Translations under genes and position numbers: made by a program | Shown here: positions 33,520 to 46,596 of the stretch, one piece after another | Position numbering within the stretch: position 1 is the first letter of the stretch | How the letters are laid out: every line of letters starts with the position of its first letter | The notes under the pieces: model-generated | Database searches by the model: none | Told to the model about the DNA's origin: nothing | What the model saw: the letters and a program-made list of their open reading frames with translations, nothing else | DNA from: Loxodes magnus | Taxonomy: Eukaryota > Ciliophora > Karyorelictea > Loxodida > Loxodidae | DNA: 64,000 nt | Assembly: GCA_946699065.1 (NCBI GenBank) | Contig: CAMPDV010000950.1 | Span: 1 to 64,000 of the forward strand | Reading direction: 5' to 3'

Positions 33520-34245
33520 CTTGAAAATCTCTAAATACTGAATATGTTCTCTCCTAAACTAAAGTATTACTTAGGACTTCGTTTTTTCTCTATTTTTTAA
33601 AATCCTAGCTTATTAAGTGTAATCCAGTATCTTGATATAACTATTTTTTTAGGTAAGTTGCAACTCGAATCATAGAATTTCTTACTATAGGTTTAGTCCA
33701 GTTTTTGATGGTCAGATTTTAAATAAATCTTTCAAAATGACTTATTTATTTTTTTATAATTCTCTAAGTTTTTTCAGCATCTTTTGTAATTATATTGCTT
33801 TTAACATATGTAGCAACGAATTTTTCTTTCTATATAATATTACATATCGTTTTTTCTAATTCCATAGGCGAACATCCTTATTTCCCGTAGTTCTTTTAAT
33901 AATTTCCGATTATAATGTCTGTTTTTCCTACAGTTCTGTTATTTAACATTAGAATATCGAAAACTAAAATTAAGATTAAAAAATTTGAGGAATTTGATTA
34001 AATTATTAATCAATCTCGTTTATTTTTTGAAGAATTTGAGCTTAGATCTGATTTATAGCCTCATCTATAGATGAAAATTAAAGGTTTAGTTCTTCGTCTA
34101 CTTTATCTAGTATTTATTCTAGCATTTTTATTATTATTATTTTTATTTTAATTAAAGATTTGCTATTCTTTGATGCACTGATTGTACAAAATACTCTTGA
34201 GATTAATTTTATTCTTATTGCTAGGTTTTTGTTCGGTCTGAATAT
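33520..34245 (-). mobile_element. Gag-like element G8, decayed
   Basis: On the minus strand from about 34130: MLEQILDKVDEELNLQF, SSIDEAINQIQAQILQKINE, a clear glutamine-rich coiled coil. Then comes a region near 33800 that aligns at the nucleotide level with the knuckle of G1/G2 (TTGCTACATATGT... GATGCT). In the corresponding frame the ligands are C-YI-C-QKQY-N-YKR-C, so the His is lost. Frame agreement with G1/G2 fails downstream. It starts head-to-head with an R3 fragment at 34266. Confidence 0.55.
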
Positions 34246-34265
34246 GTTATTATAGATTTTAAATA

Positions 34266-34470
34266 GGGAGGAGCAATTCTCCAATTGAGATTAATTTAAC
34301 ACATAGCATAAGAAAGTACTTCAGAGGCGATAACTGAGGAAGAATCTCGTCAGGAACCAAGAGGAAAGAACTGGTGACATTGAGTAATGGATGTTGAAAG
34401 ATGCTAGAAGATTAGGTCTTTTGGAGTATTACTTCGACCATGCACAATTAGAAGATAGAATTTCCAAAGG
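34266..34470 (+). mobile_element. R3 repeat fragment
   Basis: Diverged copy of the unit at 10357-10560, starting GGAGGAGCAATTCTCC. The frame EEQFSNWDQF... and later DIEQWMLKDARRLGLLEYYF is protein-like, and the Trp in SNWD is TGA, as in the copy at 40340-40573. It lies head-to-head with element G8. Confidence 0.55.
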
Positions 34471-34529
34471 AGCGAAGCACTGGAGGAAACTTCCAAGGAG
34501 AAATTTTATTAACATTAAAAAAAATTAAT

Positions 34530-36880
34530 TTAAAGAGCTGCATACCATCAAGAATGCTACGCGATCTATAATATAGTCTATTTATTTATTTGTTCTTATT
34601 TTAAGATATATGTTAAGAGAGATTTGTTGTTTATTAAAAGCCACTTTTTTATTATATAATAACTTTTCTTAAATTTAGATTAATTTTGCTAAAAACATAA
34701 AAGTGTATCTTATTATGTCTCTAAAAATATTCTAAATTAGTATATTTAAAGATTTAACTAATATTTATTAAAACTAAATAAACTAAATTTACTTAGAAAT
34801 ATCTAAAAATGATAAAAAATAAAAATAAAAAGTTCTACTTTGGAGAATAATAAGTAATTCATAAAAAGTATTTATAAGAAATAATCTTATAAATTTATAA
34901 TTGTTTTGGAATACTATAATTAATTTTCTAAATATTTTTATTTTGTTATACATCAGTTATAAACATATTCATGATGATATTTAAATTTTTATTTTTCTCT
35001 GATTTGTTAAATAATATCTAAATGGATTTATTACTTTATTGTGAACTTAAGATCTTTGCATTATATATTTTAAATAAATTTTTGGATTTTATATAAACAT
35101 TTTATTTAATCATTTATTTAGCTTTTAATTTTTTATTGTACTAAACAATATTTAAACAATACAAATGAATGTCTTTTTAAATAAAAAGTAAAATATTTTA
35201 TATTTAAAGCTTTAATTTATCAAAATGTAATTTCAAAATAAAAAGAAGAATTTACTTAAAATAAATATAATTTATATATTGCGAGGAATTTTATTTTATT
35301 TTATTTTTTTATTATTTTATTTTTTATCTTTGATTCAATATTCTAAAATACAAATAAAAAAATTATTATATAATCCTAAAAATAAAATTTAATTAAAATA
35401 TTTTTTTATTTCTAAATTTAAAAGTTTTTAAATAGTTAAATTTTATAAAAATTCTATGCTATTATTTTTTAAATGATCTATAATATTTAATTTTTTTCTT
35501 TATATAATAAGTTAAATTTATATTTTAAATATTAATTATTACTTATGCTTTGCTTTTGTAATTAAATAAGATTATAACCCTTTTTATATCAAAACTTTTA
35601 TTATTAAAATTAATTAGACTATACCTTATAACATTTTAATAATATAATTAAGTATTTAGATAAAGCTATTTTTCCAGAGCAAGCAACTTTGCTTTACCCT
35701 TTCACTTTTTTAATTTCGATTTTAATTTAATAGATTTTCTAATTAAAATTGTAATTTATTTGACTATATGTTAAATTTTATTATTTTATTCTTTATCTAT
35801 TTCACTGGACTAGATATTTACAGAAGACAAAATTATGATTCAAAAATTAGGCTTATTCCCTTGCATTTTTATGGTAACTTTAAATATCTTTATTATTTTT
35901 TATTTAAAATATTTTTTTGCTTTCTAAAGAAACTTAAAAACTTTTTGTTTTAATTTTAAATTTTCTCACTAAATATGAATTTTAAATACAAATATTTAGT
36001 ACAATAAAGTTTAAAAATATAAGCAAAAATTTATCTGATATAAGAAGCAACTTTTATTTAAGAAATTTAAATTTATTTTATTTACAAAAGAGTACTAAAC
36101 ATTAATAAAATTTAGGGTTTCTATAGATCTTCAAAAGCATATCTTTCCTATTATTATCTTCATAGTTTTTAACTTTACTTTTTTATATTAATTTATGATA
36201 CTAAATGTATATGAAATTATCTATTTTTAAGCTTATATATGTTTCTTAGTTAGCTTATAAGTAAGATAAATAAAACTTTCACATATATTTAATAAAATAA
36301 TTAAAATAATTAACTTTAAAGATTATTTTTATTTAACTTGTATTGTATCTTTAAAGAATTATTATAAGCATTTGTTTTATATACTTATATTAATTCAATA
36401 GGGAAATATTACCTATCATTCCATGTAAACTTATCTAGATATCAAAATTAATTAAATAATATGTTATTATCTTAAGCAGAACATATTTATCTATTAACTT
36501 AAAATTACTATATATTTCATAATTTTTAAATAAAAATAAAAACTGATTCACTTACTAACTACTTAAACAATAAAACTTTAAAAGCTAAAATCTTTTAAAT
36601 GTAACTTTTTAATAAAATAATCACTAAAGAAATGTTTAAAATTATAAAAAATAAACTTAAAATATAAGAGAAAAGCAAGTAATATTATTTTAAATAGACT
36701 AAACATTATAATAACCTAATTATTTCTCTTTAAAATATTTCAATGTAAATTAAAATTTACTCTCTATTTCTTGTTTAATTACTAGAATCTTACTATAAAA
36801 GTATAAATAAAAAAGGCTATTTACAAAATTATTTCCATTTCTTGTAGAAATATAGTATATATGGGAAAATTATAGTAATA
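34530..36880. other. AT-rich intergenic region
   Basis: About 2.3 kb of low-complexity A/T sequence. No RNA gene, GC-rich block or convincing coding frame. The run of short hydrophobic codons at 35768-35953 looks like a chance frame in T-rich DNA. Confidence 0.45.
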
Positions 36881-36888
36881 GATATAAT

Positions 36889-39700
36889 ATGAAGCAGAGA
36901 GAAGATAATACTTCAAACATACAGTAAGTTAGCACTTTAAACCAAAGAACAGACTCATCTAGTATAAATCATTTAGTTCAATAAATATAAAACAATCATT
37001 AGTCACTTAAAAAGCTATAGAGCCTGTTTGATAAAGCAAGTTAAAATTATCTAGCTAACTTTCCTTTCAATTCTTTAGGACTTAGCAACTGTTATATTAA
37101 TAGAACTTTGGTAATTGGGGAATAAAGAATAGAGTTTTATTTGCATGCTTAGAAATAAAATAAATAAGCTTTATTAAAACTTGAAGTATATAAAGACTTA
37201 GAGTAATTAAAAGTGTAAATAAAGAATGATAAATCATGCAACGCTTAATAAATGAGACATCATCTTATATCACAACTATCTAATAACAATTTCATTTTTA
37301 ACCTATACGAAATGGTTTCATGATAGAATATGCATCCCTTAAAAACCCTATTATAAAACAGAAAGTAGAAAAGTAATAATTTTACTTGTTAGTAGATGGA
37401 AGTATTTATATATAATATTCTAAAGTTAATTCTGAGGACACTAAAGTAAAATAAGTTTATAGTCTTAACATGTGACTCTCTATATGTGAATGAAGATATA
37501 GGTGAAATATAACACTATATGCAACCTATTGAAGCTATTAAATAACAAGTAGTTTATATACTAGAAAGTGAGTATAAGAACTACTAATATTTACCCTATG
37601 AAGTAATGGAATAAATAAGTTAAGGTAAAGAAGTTAGAGACTATGAGTAAATAATGATTCATCAAGTGAAGATGATAATTAGAAATATGATTTGCTTATA
37701 AGAAATACAAGAACATAGTGAATAGTAAGATACTTAAGCATACTAAATTACTAATCTTCTATCTAAGTCAAACTTAGAAGATATTATTAATAGTTTAAGT
37801 GAAGAGTTCTAGTATCTATCAAACTAAGATAAATTATACCTTGCATCATTACTATCAGAGTATACCAGTACAAAGATTAAATAAGAACTAAACTAAAATG
37901 AAACTCTTAACTAAACTAATAATCATGCAGATATACACTAAAATAGTTAGCCAAACATTCAAACTAGATAGAACTAACTTACGATAGAGTAACCTATTAA
38001 CTCTACTTATTCACTATTTTATGGTCAATAAAAGGATATAGTTCATAAAGAGTATAAAGAACTAGTTTATGAAAGTGAGTTGAAGCCTTATTTACTCTAA
38101 GAAGACATTTTCAGTGAATAAATAGAGTTAATTTAAAGCAAAATAAAGGAAAAGAGTAAATCTAACGTTTAGTAACAACTAACTCAAATGAAGATACTTA
38201 AAGAACTATATGATAAAAAATAAAGGAAAAACAATAAAAAGATAATAAAAGGCTTAATATTTCATATCTTTAACACCAAATCATTTTAAGACTTCTTGCA
38301 TGAATAATTTAAAATATTAAAGAACTAGTCTAACTTTAGTATAGAAGAAGGATAAGAAGCAGAGTTTATATAATGCTAAATGGTTTTACTTTATAACTAC
38401 TTAAAGTAATAAGCTAGAGATTTCTAACTTAATAGTTTCCAATTAGCCTCACTTGGTCTATATTTGGAAAGAAAAGGTCTTAAAGAGTTTATATAGCAGT
38501 ATGCTTTGGTTATTCCCTTTAGTTCTTTCTTAGTTTTTCAACTTTTTAGTAATAAGAGTTTGGACAATAATCAGATATACTAAGAAATGACAAACTATGG
38601 AGGATTTACAGTTCTATATAACTGATATGTATATAGCATGCTAAATGATAAAGAGTCTATTAATTTTAAGACATATTAGATTAACAATAAGTACAACTAT
38701 CTTATTAAAGCAAGTTAACTCTTTTAAATCTAGAAACACTCAAAATAGAGTCATCTTATATGGATATAGACAAGTCATATAATTGATTAGTAAGAAAATG
38801 ATAGCTTCATTATAAAGTTTTAGAAAGAGAAAGTATAAAATTATGTAGTATGGAAGATAAAGATGTGTAGGAAATAGTATAAGCAGTCTAGAAAAATAAT
38901 AAGATAGCGTTTGTAAATATCAGAAGTATATAAAATTGTAAATGATATGATTTGTAATTGTTCGATCGTAAATAACTTGTGAGAAAAAGTGATGAGTAAC
39001 AATGTAGAAAAGTGATATAGTAACTGATGAATATAATTAATAATGGATTTATTCCTAACAGCTTATTAAAAGAATTTAGAATTTATTTTCCAGAAGAAAA
39101 TAGTTCTTCGTAGGAAGAGAAAGTAAATGTTTAGTTCGATTACTGAAAGAATGATCATATGACAGATGTACTAGCCATAGAGTTGAGACTTATTTAGGAG
39201 TTAAACAAACAGTTTGGAGAACTGTAAAAGACTTATTAGAGGAGAAGCTAAGCTATTTAAACGTTATCTTATAGAGATGTATAAATTTTATCATAAGAGC
39301 TTTTGATATAGGAGAATGGATATGTAAGTATTTTAATATTTAGAAATCTAGCTGTGAAAGTGAGTAAAGCTAAGAAGAGGATTTAAAAGATGTAACTAAA
39401 GAAGTGAAAAGGTAGAACAATGAAATATCAAAGACGATTATAGAGTAGGTAGTTGTAGATGTTCCATCAGAATAATAATAATATGCAACTGAAAGATGTG
39501 CTAGGAAATAAATAGTTTAAAACGAGAAAGGAAATTCTGAAAAAGTCTAGACAAATTTATAAAGGGAAAAGGTAAATTCAAGGATTGACGAGATGTTAAG
39601 AAAAAGACTAGATAATTCTACTAAAGTGTATATCAAATACTTGAAAAATATGAAAAGTTACTACCCTCTATAGAAGTATGCCATAGCATTTGAAAGATGA
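36889..39700 (+). CDS. Large protein with one 40-nt intron (possible pseudokinase N-terminal half)
   Basis: Exon 1 is 36889-38967, exon 2 is 39008-39700 ending in TGA; the product is 923 aa. Without splicing, exon 1 would meet TGA at 38980. Removing GTAAAT...TGTAG (38968-39007) joins CNCSI to KSDIVTDEYNQQW in phase. Only three internal TGAs need to be Trp. Residues about 70-280 have the order of elements of a kinase fold (LVIGEQRIEFYLHA, ALLKLEVYKDLEQL, FIVLTCDSLYVNEDIGEI, YLPYEVMEQI), but HRD and DFG residues are absent, so at most a pseudokinase; this match is weak and by eye. The middle is Gln-rich, and the C-terminal half has a helical region (TVWRTVKDLLEEKLSYLNV) and a charged tail. Function unknown. 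Confidence 0.65.
38968..39007 (+). other. Spliceosomal intron, 40 nt
   Basis: Starts GTAAATAACTTGTGAG and ends ACAATGTAG. Phase 0. It carries an in-frame TGA, and its removal joins two protein-like frames of the 923-aa gene. Confidence 0.6.
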
Positions 39701-40339
39701 AATTGCTTATAATTTTATAATTATTTATATATTTTTAAAGACTAATTAAATTTACTGTATATCATTTCAAAATTTATACAATATCAAATAAAATTATTAA
39801 AAAAATTATGCTATATGATGTTTAAAAAAAGAAGTGATATAGATTTTAGTTTTAAATTTTTCTATTTTCGTAATTTTTATATTTATTTATAAATTTCATT
39901 TTCTAAATAAAGAAAATTAAATTAGATTAAAATTTTTATTTATATAATTCTTAGATAAGCATTAACTAACTTAATATTTCAAATTATATTGAAAAAATCT
40001 GTAGATGCTATAGGTCATTGAGAGAGTAAGATTAAATGTAACTGCGATAATAAGAAACTCTAATAAAACATATTAATGACATTGTTAAAGAAATATAAAA
40101 TTTATTACATTCATTTTTTTTATTTTATAAGGTAGTGTTTAAATAAGAAAATAAAGGCAGAAGCAAACGTTTGCTTTATATGGTTTTATATCAGTCTTAG
40201 GAAGATTCAAACGGCCAGTACATAAAATAGGAATTTTTCAAGTTAGAATAAATAAATAATAAAGTTTAGTGAGCGCATAGCAAATTAATGTCGCGCCTCT
40301 CTTTAATAAAAATTTTTTAAGTCAAAAAAATTTGTTCCT

Positions 40340-40573
40340 TAAACTTCCATAGCGCTAGCTTTCATTTGCGAGTCTTGTCTTTTATAGGGCCGTTATCGGA
40401 TACTCTCTAAGAGACCTTGGTATCTGGCATCTTTCATCAATATGTTACTTGATGCTTCTTCAATCTTTATCTTCTCTCTTGGTTTCTATCATGATGCTTT
40501 TCGGTTCTTCGCTCATGGATACTTTCTGGCACAAGATTTCTAGTCAATCTCAGTTGAAAGATTGCTCCTCCTT
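40340..40573 (-). mobile_element. R3 repeat fragment, minus strand
   Basis: Minus-oriented copy of R3. One frame reads EEQSFNWDWLEILCQKVSMS then EEPKSIMIETKREDKDW and IKQHIDERCQIPRSL, with both NWDW tryptophans as TGA. It is the most protein-like of the R3 copies. Confidence 0.6.
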
Positions 40574-40775
40574 ATTTATTTTTTTAATAATTCTTAATGT
40601 TCTAATTACACTGTTTAGATGGCTCTTTTTATAAATGAGAATCAAAGATATTTATTTTTCTTTATTAAGTATTGCTAATCTGATTGAATTAGTTAAAAAA
40701 TGTAATTAGAAGCTGCTTCTTAAGATGTATATTAACAATTTTAAATTTAAGAATATTAATTAATATAAGCAAAAA

Positions 40776-40847
40776 GGGCTGCTACGGGAATTGAACCCGT
40801 GACCTTTCGCACCCAAAGCGAGAATCATACCACTAGACCAAGCAGCC
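40776..40847 (-). tRNA. tRNA-Pro (TGG), second copy
   Basis: Almost identical to the tRNA-Pro at 31448-31519: same acceptor, D-arm, anticodon TGG and T-arm, with TTTTT downstream. One difference changes the anticodon stem from CTCGC/GCGAG to CTCGC/GCGAA, giving a C-A mismatch at the outer pair. Flanking DNA is unrelated to that of the first copy. Confidence 0.93.
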
Positions 40848-40869
40848 TCTTAATAAATTAGAATGTTTG

Positions 40870-43100
40870 GGTTTTAGTTAAAAGCTTTTAATTTTTCACA
40901 TTATTAATATTCCAAAGAAGAAATTACAATTGAAAGATAATACAATTATTAAATATTTGAGTAAATCTCTATTTTAATAACAAATTATTATTTTATTATT
41001 TAACTATTATATAACGATGGTTCTATAGATTCCTTATCTTTTAGAAATTAATATTTCTTATTTATTACATTATAAATTTAATGCAAAAACTCATAATTTT
41101 TTTCTATATTTTTTAATTATTTTTAAATAGAAATTTACTATATTTGTATTTTTTAAGCTATGCTAAATAAACTTTTCTATCTCGAAATTAAGATAGCTTT
41201 ATAGTTTAGCATATTTGAATATTATGTTGTTTATTACTTAAAAGTTTGTTGTTCTATAAAATAAAAATTAACTATTAAATTTTACAATAAGGTTTATTAA
41301 AAGTTATCTTCCCTTTTAAAGAGATCTTTAAAATTTAGAAATAAAATAATTCACTAAATTTAACTAAATCTAAAGTATTTTAATTTAATCTCTTAATTTA
41401 TTTAATTGTTTTTTATACTTATAAAATTATATTTATAATTTTGCTCTTCAAATAAATTTATTATCTTGATATTTATCAAACCATAAAACTTAAAACCTAA
41501 ATTTTTTAAATATCAATAATAAATAAAAAATAAATTTCTTAATTATGCGATTTTAATATAAAATTTTGAATTAACTTTCCACTAAATTAAAATATTGTAT
41601 TTAGTTCTTTATTATTATTTTAATTAATAAATTTATATATTTTCTAGCTAAAATATTCCTTTAATTTATTAGATAAATAAAAGTTAGGAATGTGGAATTA
41701 GTTATTCTATTTATATAAATATTCCTAAAATTTATTTATTTTAGATCTAATGGAAATTAAACACAAAGTACTAGGATAATTATCTTAATCTTAGTTTTTG
41801 TTGATGCTTTTAATTCCTGTTTCACACTTTGAGGTTAATATCCAAAAGACTCATTTAATAAATTATTTTTCATTTATTTGTTTAATTTAGATTTAATATT
41901 AGGGAATAAATTCCTCCTTTTTTCTTTGATAGCAATAAGAATTAAATTATGCAACAATAACTATTAATAATTATTAGAAATAAAGCTAATTTTAATTTTT
42001 AATTTCATAATCTTTTAAATCAAAAATAAGCAAAAATATCAATCTATAGAAGAACACAATTTAAAGATTTAGAAAGATAGATAGGAAATATTTTTTAGAC
42101 ATAAAATAACAAAAAAAATAAAGACCATAAATGAATCATCAGATAATCCACTTAGTAAAATATTAAGCTGATAAAGATATTAAAATTTCTAATTTGAAAT
42201 TGATTAATATTTATATTTTCAATAAATTAGTGTAGAATCTTACTCATAATATTCTAAGATGTTTATGAATTAAATAGCTAATAAATTTGCTAAAGTGTGA
42301 AATACAAATGAAAAAAATTAATCTCTTTATATAAAAATCTTATAAATATATTTCTTAATTTTAATTCATAGTAATTTTACTTTGCTTCTTTATCATTAAT
42401 GAAAACTAGTAATTTCAAGTTTTAATTTTTTTGCATTATATTCTGTTTTATATATATTATTAAGGCATAACCTTTATATATTAATTTTATTGTAAATCTA
42501 AATTTTACTTTTGGCATTATAAATATTTTTATTCTTTATTATATCAATAAGTAAAGTGCTTTAAAGAGAAATTCTTTCGTTTTTTACTCTAAAGATTGTA
42601 AAATTTGTTTATTTATCTATAATTTATCTTTAAGTTTTCTCAAGCATTAAATATCACCTGTTTTTATAAAATTTCCATTATTTTGACAAATCAAAATATA
42701 GATCTCAGATTATTCCTTAATTTTCATTGATAAATTTAAAAATTTTTATTCCAGTATACGAATAAGATGACTTTTAAGAAATTAAAATCTTTTAAAATTT
42801 TTTAAGACAAAAACTTTAATTTTTTCTTTTAAAAGTTTTTAAGCTTCAGACTATAATTATAATAATTTAATCTTAAGTAATCAAAATACATTTTCTAATT
42901 AAAGTCAAGCTTTAATATAGTTATCTATTTATTTATTTATATAGCAATTTAGAGTTTCTCTTTTATTTTCCTTATGTTATGTCTTTTTTATCTTATAAAT
43001 AACTAAAAATTAAATAATAAAGTTGATCAAGCAATTTAATAAAAATAATTATTATTTTCTAAAATTAAGAAAAATTATTTTAGCATTTGATTAGCGAAAT
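40870..43100. other. AT-rich intergenic region
   Basis: About 2.2 kb of A/T-rich sequence with no feature I can support. Confidence 0.4.
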
Positions 43101-43114
43101 TAGTTATTAGTTAC

Positions 43115-43860
43115 TTTTTCTTTTGATAAAGTTATATAATAGAATTAGATTTTAAATATGCTTGTATTTACCATGAATATAACTAGATAAAATTTAATTA
43201 TATTCCCATTACAGTAAGTTTTAGCCTATCTGCTTTAGAATCTAAAAAATTAAGATTAATGTTAGCTAAATTAATAGAATATATCTATAGTTAATATTTG
43301 CTTTAGAACTATAATTTGGACTCTTAAAATTATGTACCTCTCTAGTTCTCTAGCAAGCAAAGATAAATATTTTTAGTTATCTTAATAAATAAACTAACTT
43401 TTCCAGAAAAATAAAAGATGATATTTAAATTTCCTCATACAAAGGATACTAACTAGTTTTTTGTTACTTCAAAGAAGACAATAATAAATTTTATTTCATT
43501 GATGAGTACAAAACTTATTCTATTATTTTAAATCTCATTTTAAAATTATCTAATTTTTCTAGTAGTAAGAATCACAAAGAAATTGAATGCTAAAGCAAAA
43601 ATAAAATAAAAATAAAACAAGCATAAAATTTTTTAAAACTGTAACTATTAGATAAAATAACTTATTAGCAAAATTAAGTTGATTCAATACAAGTTTCTTA
43701 AAAATAAATAAATCTCTTAGGAAATCTCTAAATTTAATTTAATAAATTTATGAATTTTGAAATATTAAAAAAAAATTTTCTTTTATTAAATCTACTAATG
43801 CTAATATAGATTCTTTATTTGTTTAAATTTTTTAATCTTATAAACAAATTTTATGGATAG
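43115..43860 (+). CDS. Unrecognised coding island
   Basis: Protein-like frame: ELDFKYACIYHEYNQIKFNY, IPITVSFSLSALESKKLRLM, then NYVPLQFSSKQRQIFLVILI. After a run of six T near 43453 the sense frame moves by one base and continues FCYFKEDNNKFYFIDEYKTY, then Lys/Gln-rich sequence. One extra T, or an intron ending near ACTAACTAG (43448-43456), would join them. No start codon, stop codon or domain is certain. Confidence 0.4.
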
Positions 43861-44719
43861 CTTATAAAAAATTGAATATAAGAATATTAGATGTCATAAA
43901 AGAATAAAATTATTAAAAATCTTAAATTTTTCTTAAATTTTATTAAATCTTTGGATTATGATTTCTAAAAATAAGCTCAAAATCTATAAAAATAAATTTA
44001 ATTGTGAAAGAAAATAAAAATTTGCTCTATATTTACTTAAATTGTTAATTAATACTCAAACAAGGTTAAATAGATTTAATATAAGAAAATATTTATAAAA
44101 AAGCCCTAGGATTTATAATTTGAAAGTAAGGCTATAATTTTTCACGATTTATCATAACTCTTAATTTCCTAAAATACAATTTTTATCTAAATATTTAGAA
44201 AAAATTTATAAAGATAGAATTAGCTCTAAAAATAATAGTGCTAAATTTATAACTAATAAAAACTAAATTCTTCCAATTATAATAAACATATCATTAACTT
44301 TATAAATAATTATTTCCTAAAAAGGATAGAATCTTCTACTAAGTAAAGCATATGGAAAATTAAAAAAAAATTATCTAATAAAAATAAAGAATAGCTAAAT
44401 AAATATAATTATGTAATAAATAAATTAAAAAATAAACAAAATTTAAATATCATAGCTTTCTTTATAGAAAGAAGCAAATTTAGTAAAAAAAATAAAGAAT
44501 AAAGTTAGTTTAATTATATATTATATGAAAATTATAATAATTTAATACAAATATAAAACTTAATAACTCTCCGTAATTAGCGAATTCATCTCAGAGTATT
44601 TTAAAAATAAGCATTGCTCTCTTGATAAATTACTTAGGATCCTTTATCTTACACAAAGATTAAATTTTAGTTTATTATTTCTAAATTTCTTAAAATATTT
44701 TTTGATTTAAAATTAATTA

Positions 44720-45520
44720 AATAATTTAAAGTAGAGGTATATATACCATTAGGATATTGTAGACTATTTAGAGGAATAAATTAATAATTCTAAGATAAAT
44801 GAGGTAATTAAATTTTAATTTAATTCTCAAAATTAAAGTTAGAAATATCTATTTAAGGGAATTATTCTAAAATTATTATAAATATGTCAGGTCGAGGAGA
44901 ACTAAGTGCCATAAATAAATTTAAATTCGTTTTACTTGAACTTGCTATCTGATTTATTGAGAGAAATTCAAGGCGTTTGATTTAAATGGGTTGATTTAGG
45001 AAGAAGAGTCTTATAGTCAATTTTTGTGCTTCATTACAGACTTTCTAAGTTCATATAGCATTAATGAAATACCTGGACTTCAAACAGCAAAAAATAAAAA
45101 ATTAGGTAGATTTTTTTCTTTAAAACGTAAAGCGCTAAAAAACACAAAATTGTATACTCGCACTATATTTAAATAAGCGAAATCTGATAGAAAATTTACG
45201 AAAGTTAAACATTGTATAATAAAAGTTAAAATTCCTGATTTTATTTTTTAGATAAATTAAAATTAAAGTGAGAAGGAGAGATAAATCGTAAAAATTAAAT
45301 TCATATCCCAAAAGTGCTACAATATTTCCAGTGATTTCATTACTGCAAAAAGAATATACGAATTATAGATTTAAAATCTATAAAATTTATAATAAATTTT
45401 TTACTTAGGAAAATAAATACAATTAACAATTTTTAATAATTGACCATTTGAGAGATAAGAGAGTGATTTGCAGCATGTATAGATTTATTAAGTATTTTAA
45501 ATTTTGAATGTATAACTCAA
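44720..45520 (+). CDS. Unrecognised coding island
   Basis: One frame is strongly protein-like over 44890-45470: YWEKFKAFDLNGLIQEEES, YSQFLCFITDFLSSYSINEI, PGLQTAKNKKLGRFFSLKRK, then KHCIIKVKIPDFIF and a Gln-rich C-terminal part (NISSDFITAKRIYELQIQNL). Gln are mostly TAR and Trp mostly TGA. Start and end are not fixed. No known domain. Confidence 0.45.
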
Positions 45521-46596
45521 ATTAATTTATTTTTATTTTATACCTTTAATTATTTATTTTATTAATTAAGTTAGAAACATTTACACTTTAATATAAAACT
45601 AAAACTTAATAAGGGAAAATATAATTAAAGTTAACTTGGCTATTATAAAAGTGAATTAGAGGTCAAGTTATCAATAAAGATAATCATAGTTATTTATTAT
45701 TTTGATTTATCTTTCAATTATTTATAAAATAAAGTTGTATATTTACCTTTTTTTATGAGGATAACACATATTATTATCATTTATATGAACAAACACATAT
45801 AGTTGTTCTATTAATTGTGATATATACTTGATATTTTCTAATCTAAACTATTTTAAATTATTATATTTAGAGAAAAAGAATCTAAAAGGGATTACTTTAT
45901 TAAGTTTCATTAAATAAAAATAGAAACTAAATTAAATTAAGCTTTAACTACCCCCTATTATTATGATTATTTTATTATTATATTTTATTCTGCATTAAAG
46001 TAGGTATCATTATATATTTATTTAGATTTAAGCTATTACTTACTAACTAAAATAAAAAGCATTTACATTTTATCAATGTTTGATTGATGTCTTGAGTTAT
46101 ACTTTTATGAGAATTATTTGCTTATAAAAATACTAAATCATAGTCACTATAAATATTGGTGACTTATGATTGTTATTCTTCTTTTTTTATTACGAATCTA
46201 TTTGTTATCTTTCACTCTAACTAGAAAAGATAAGCTAGATGGAATATATACGAATGCACTTAGATTAGATACAGATATATGCATAATTCAAACTATAAAA
46301 AGAATTATCATATTTTGCTTTTAGTTTCTATCACAACAAATAAATTTAAATTTAACCTTTCAGCAGTATAAAAACTATATAGCTCACCTATTTAGAGAAT
46401 AATCTAAGTCTAAAACAATAAAAAAATTAATTTTATAGGTAAATGAAAAAATATTTTAGACTGAAAAACCTAATTTTTACATTAAATAAAAATAGAATTT
46501 TATTTAATAAGATTTAAATAAATAATTTAGCTATTTTTTCAAAGTAAACGTTAAAGTTCTTATTTATAGGCATATGCTTTAGTTTATTTACTAATT

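Noticed and set aside
35768..35953. A 61-codon plus-strand hydrophobic ORF
   Set aside because: It lies in T-rich low-complexity DNA. Its composition follows base content and nothing else supports it.
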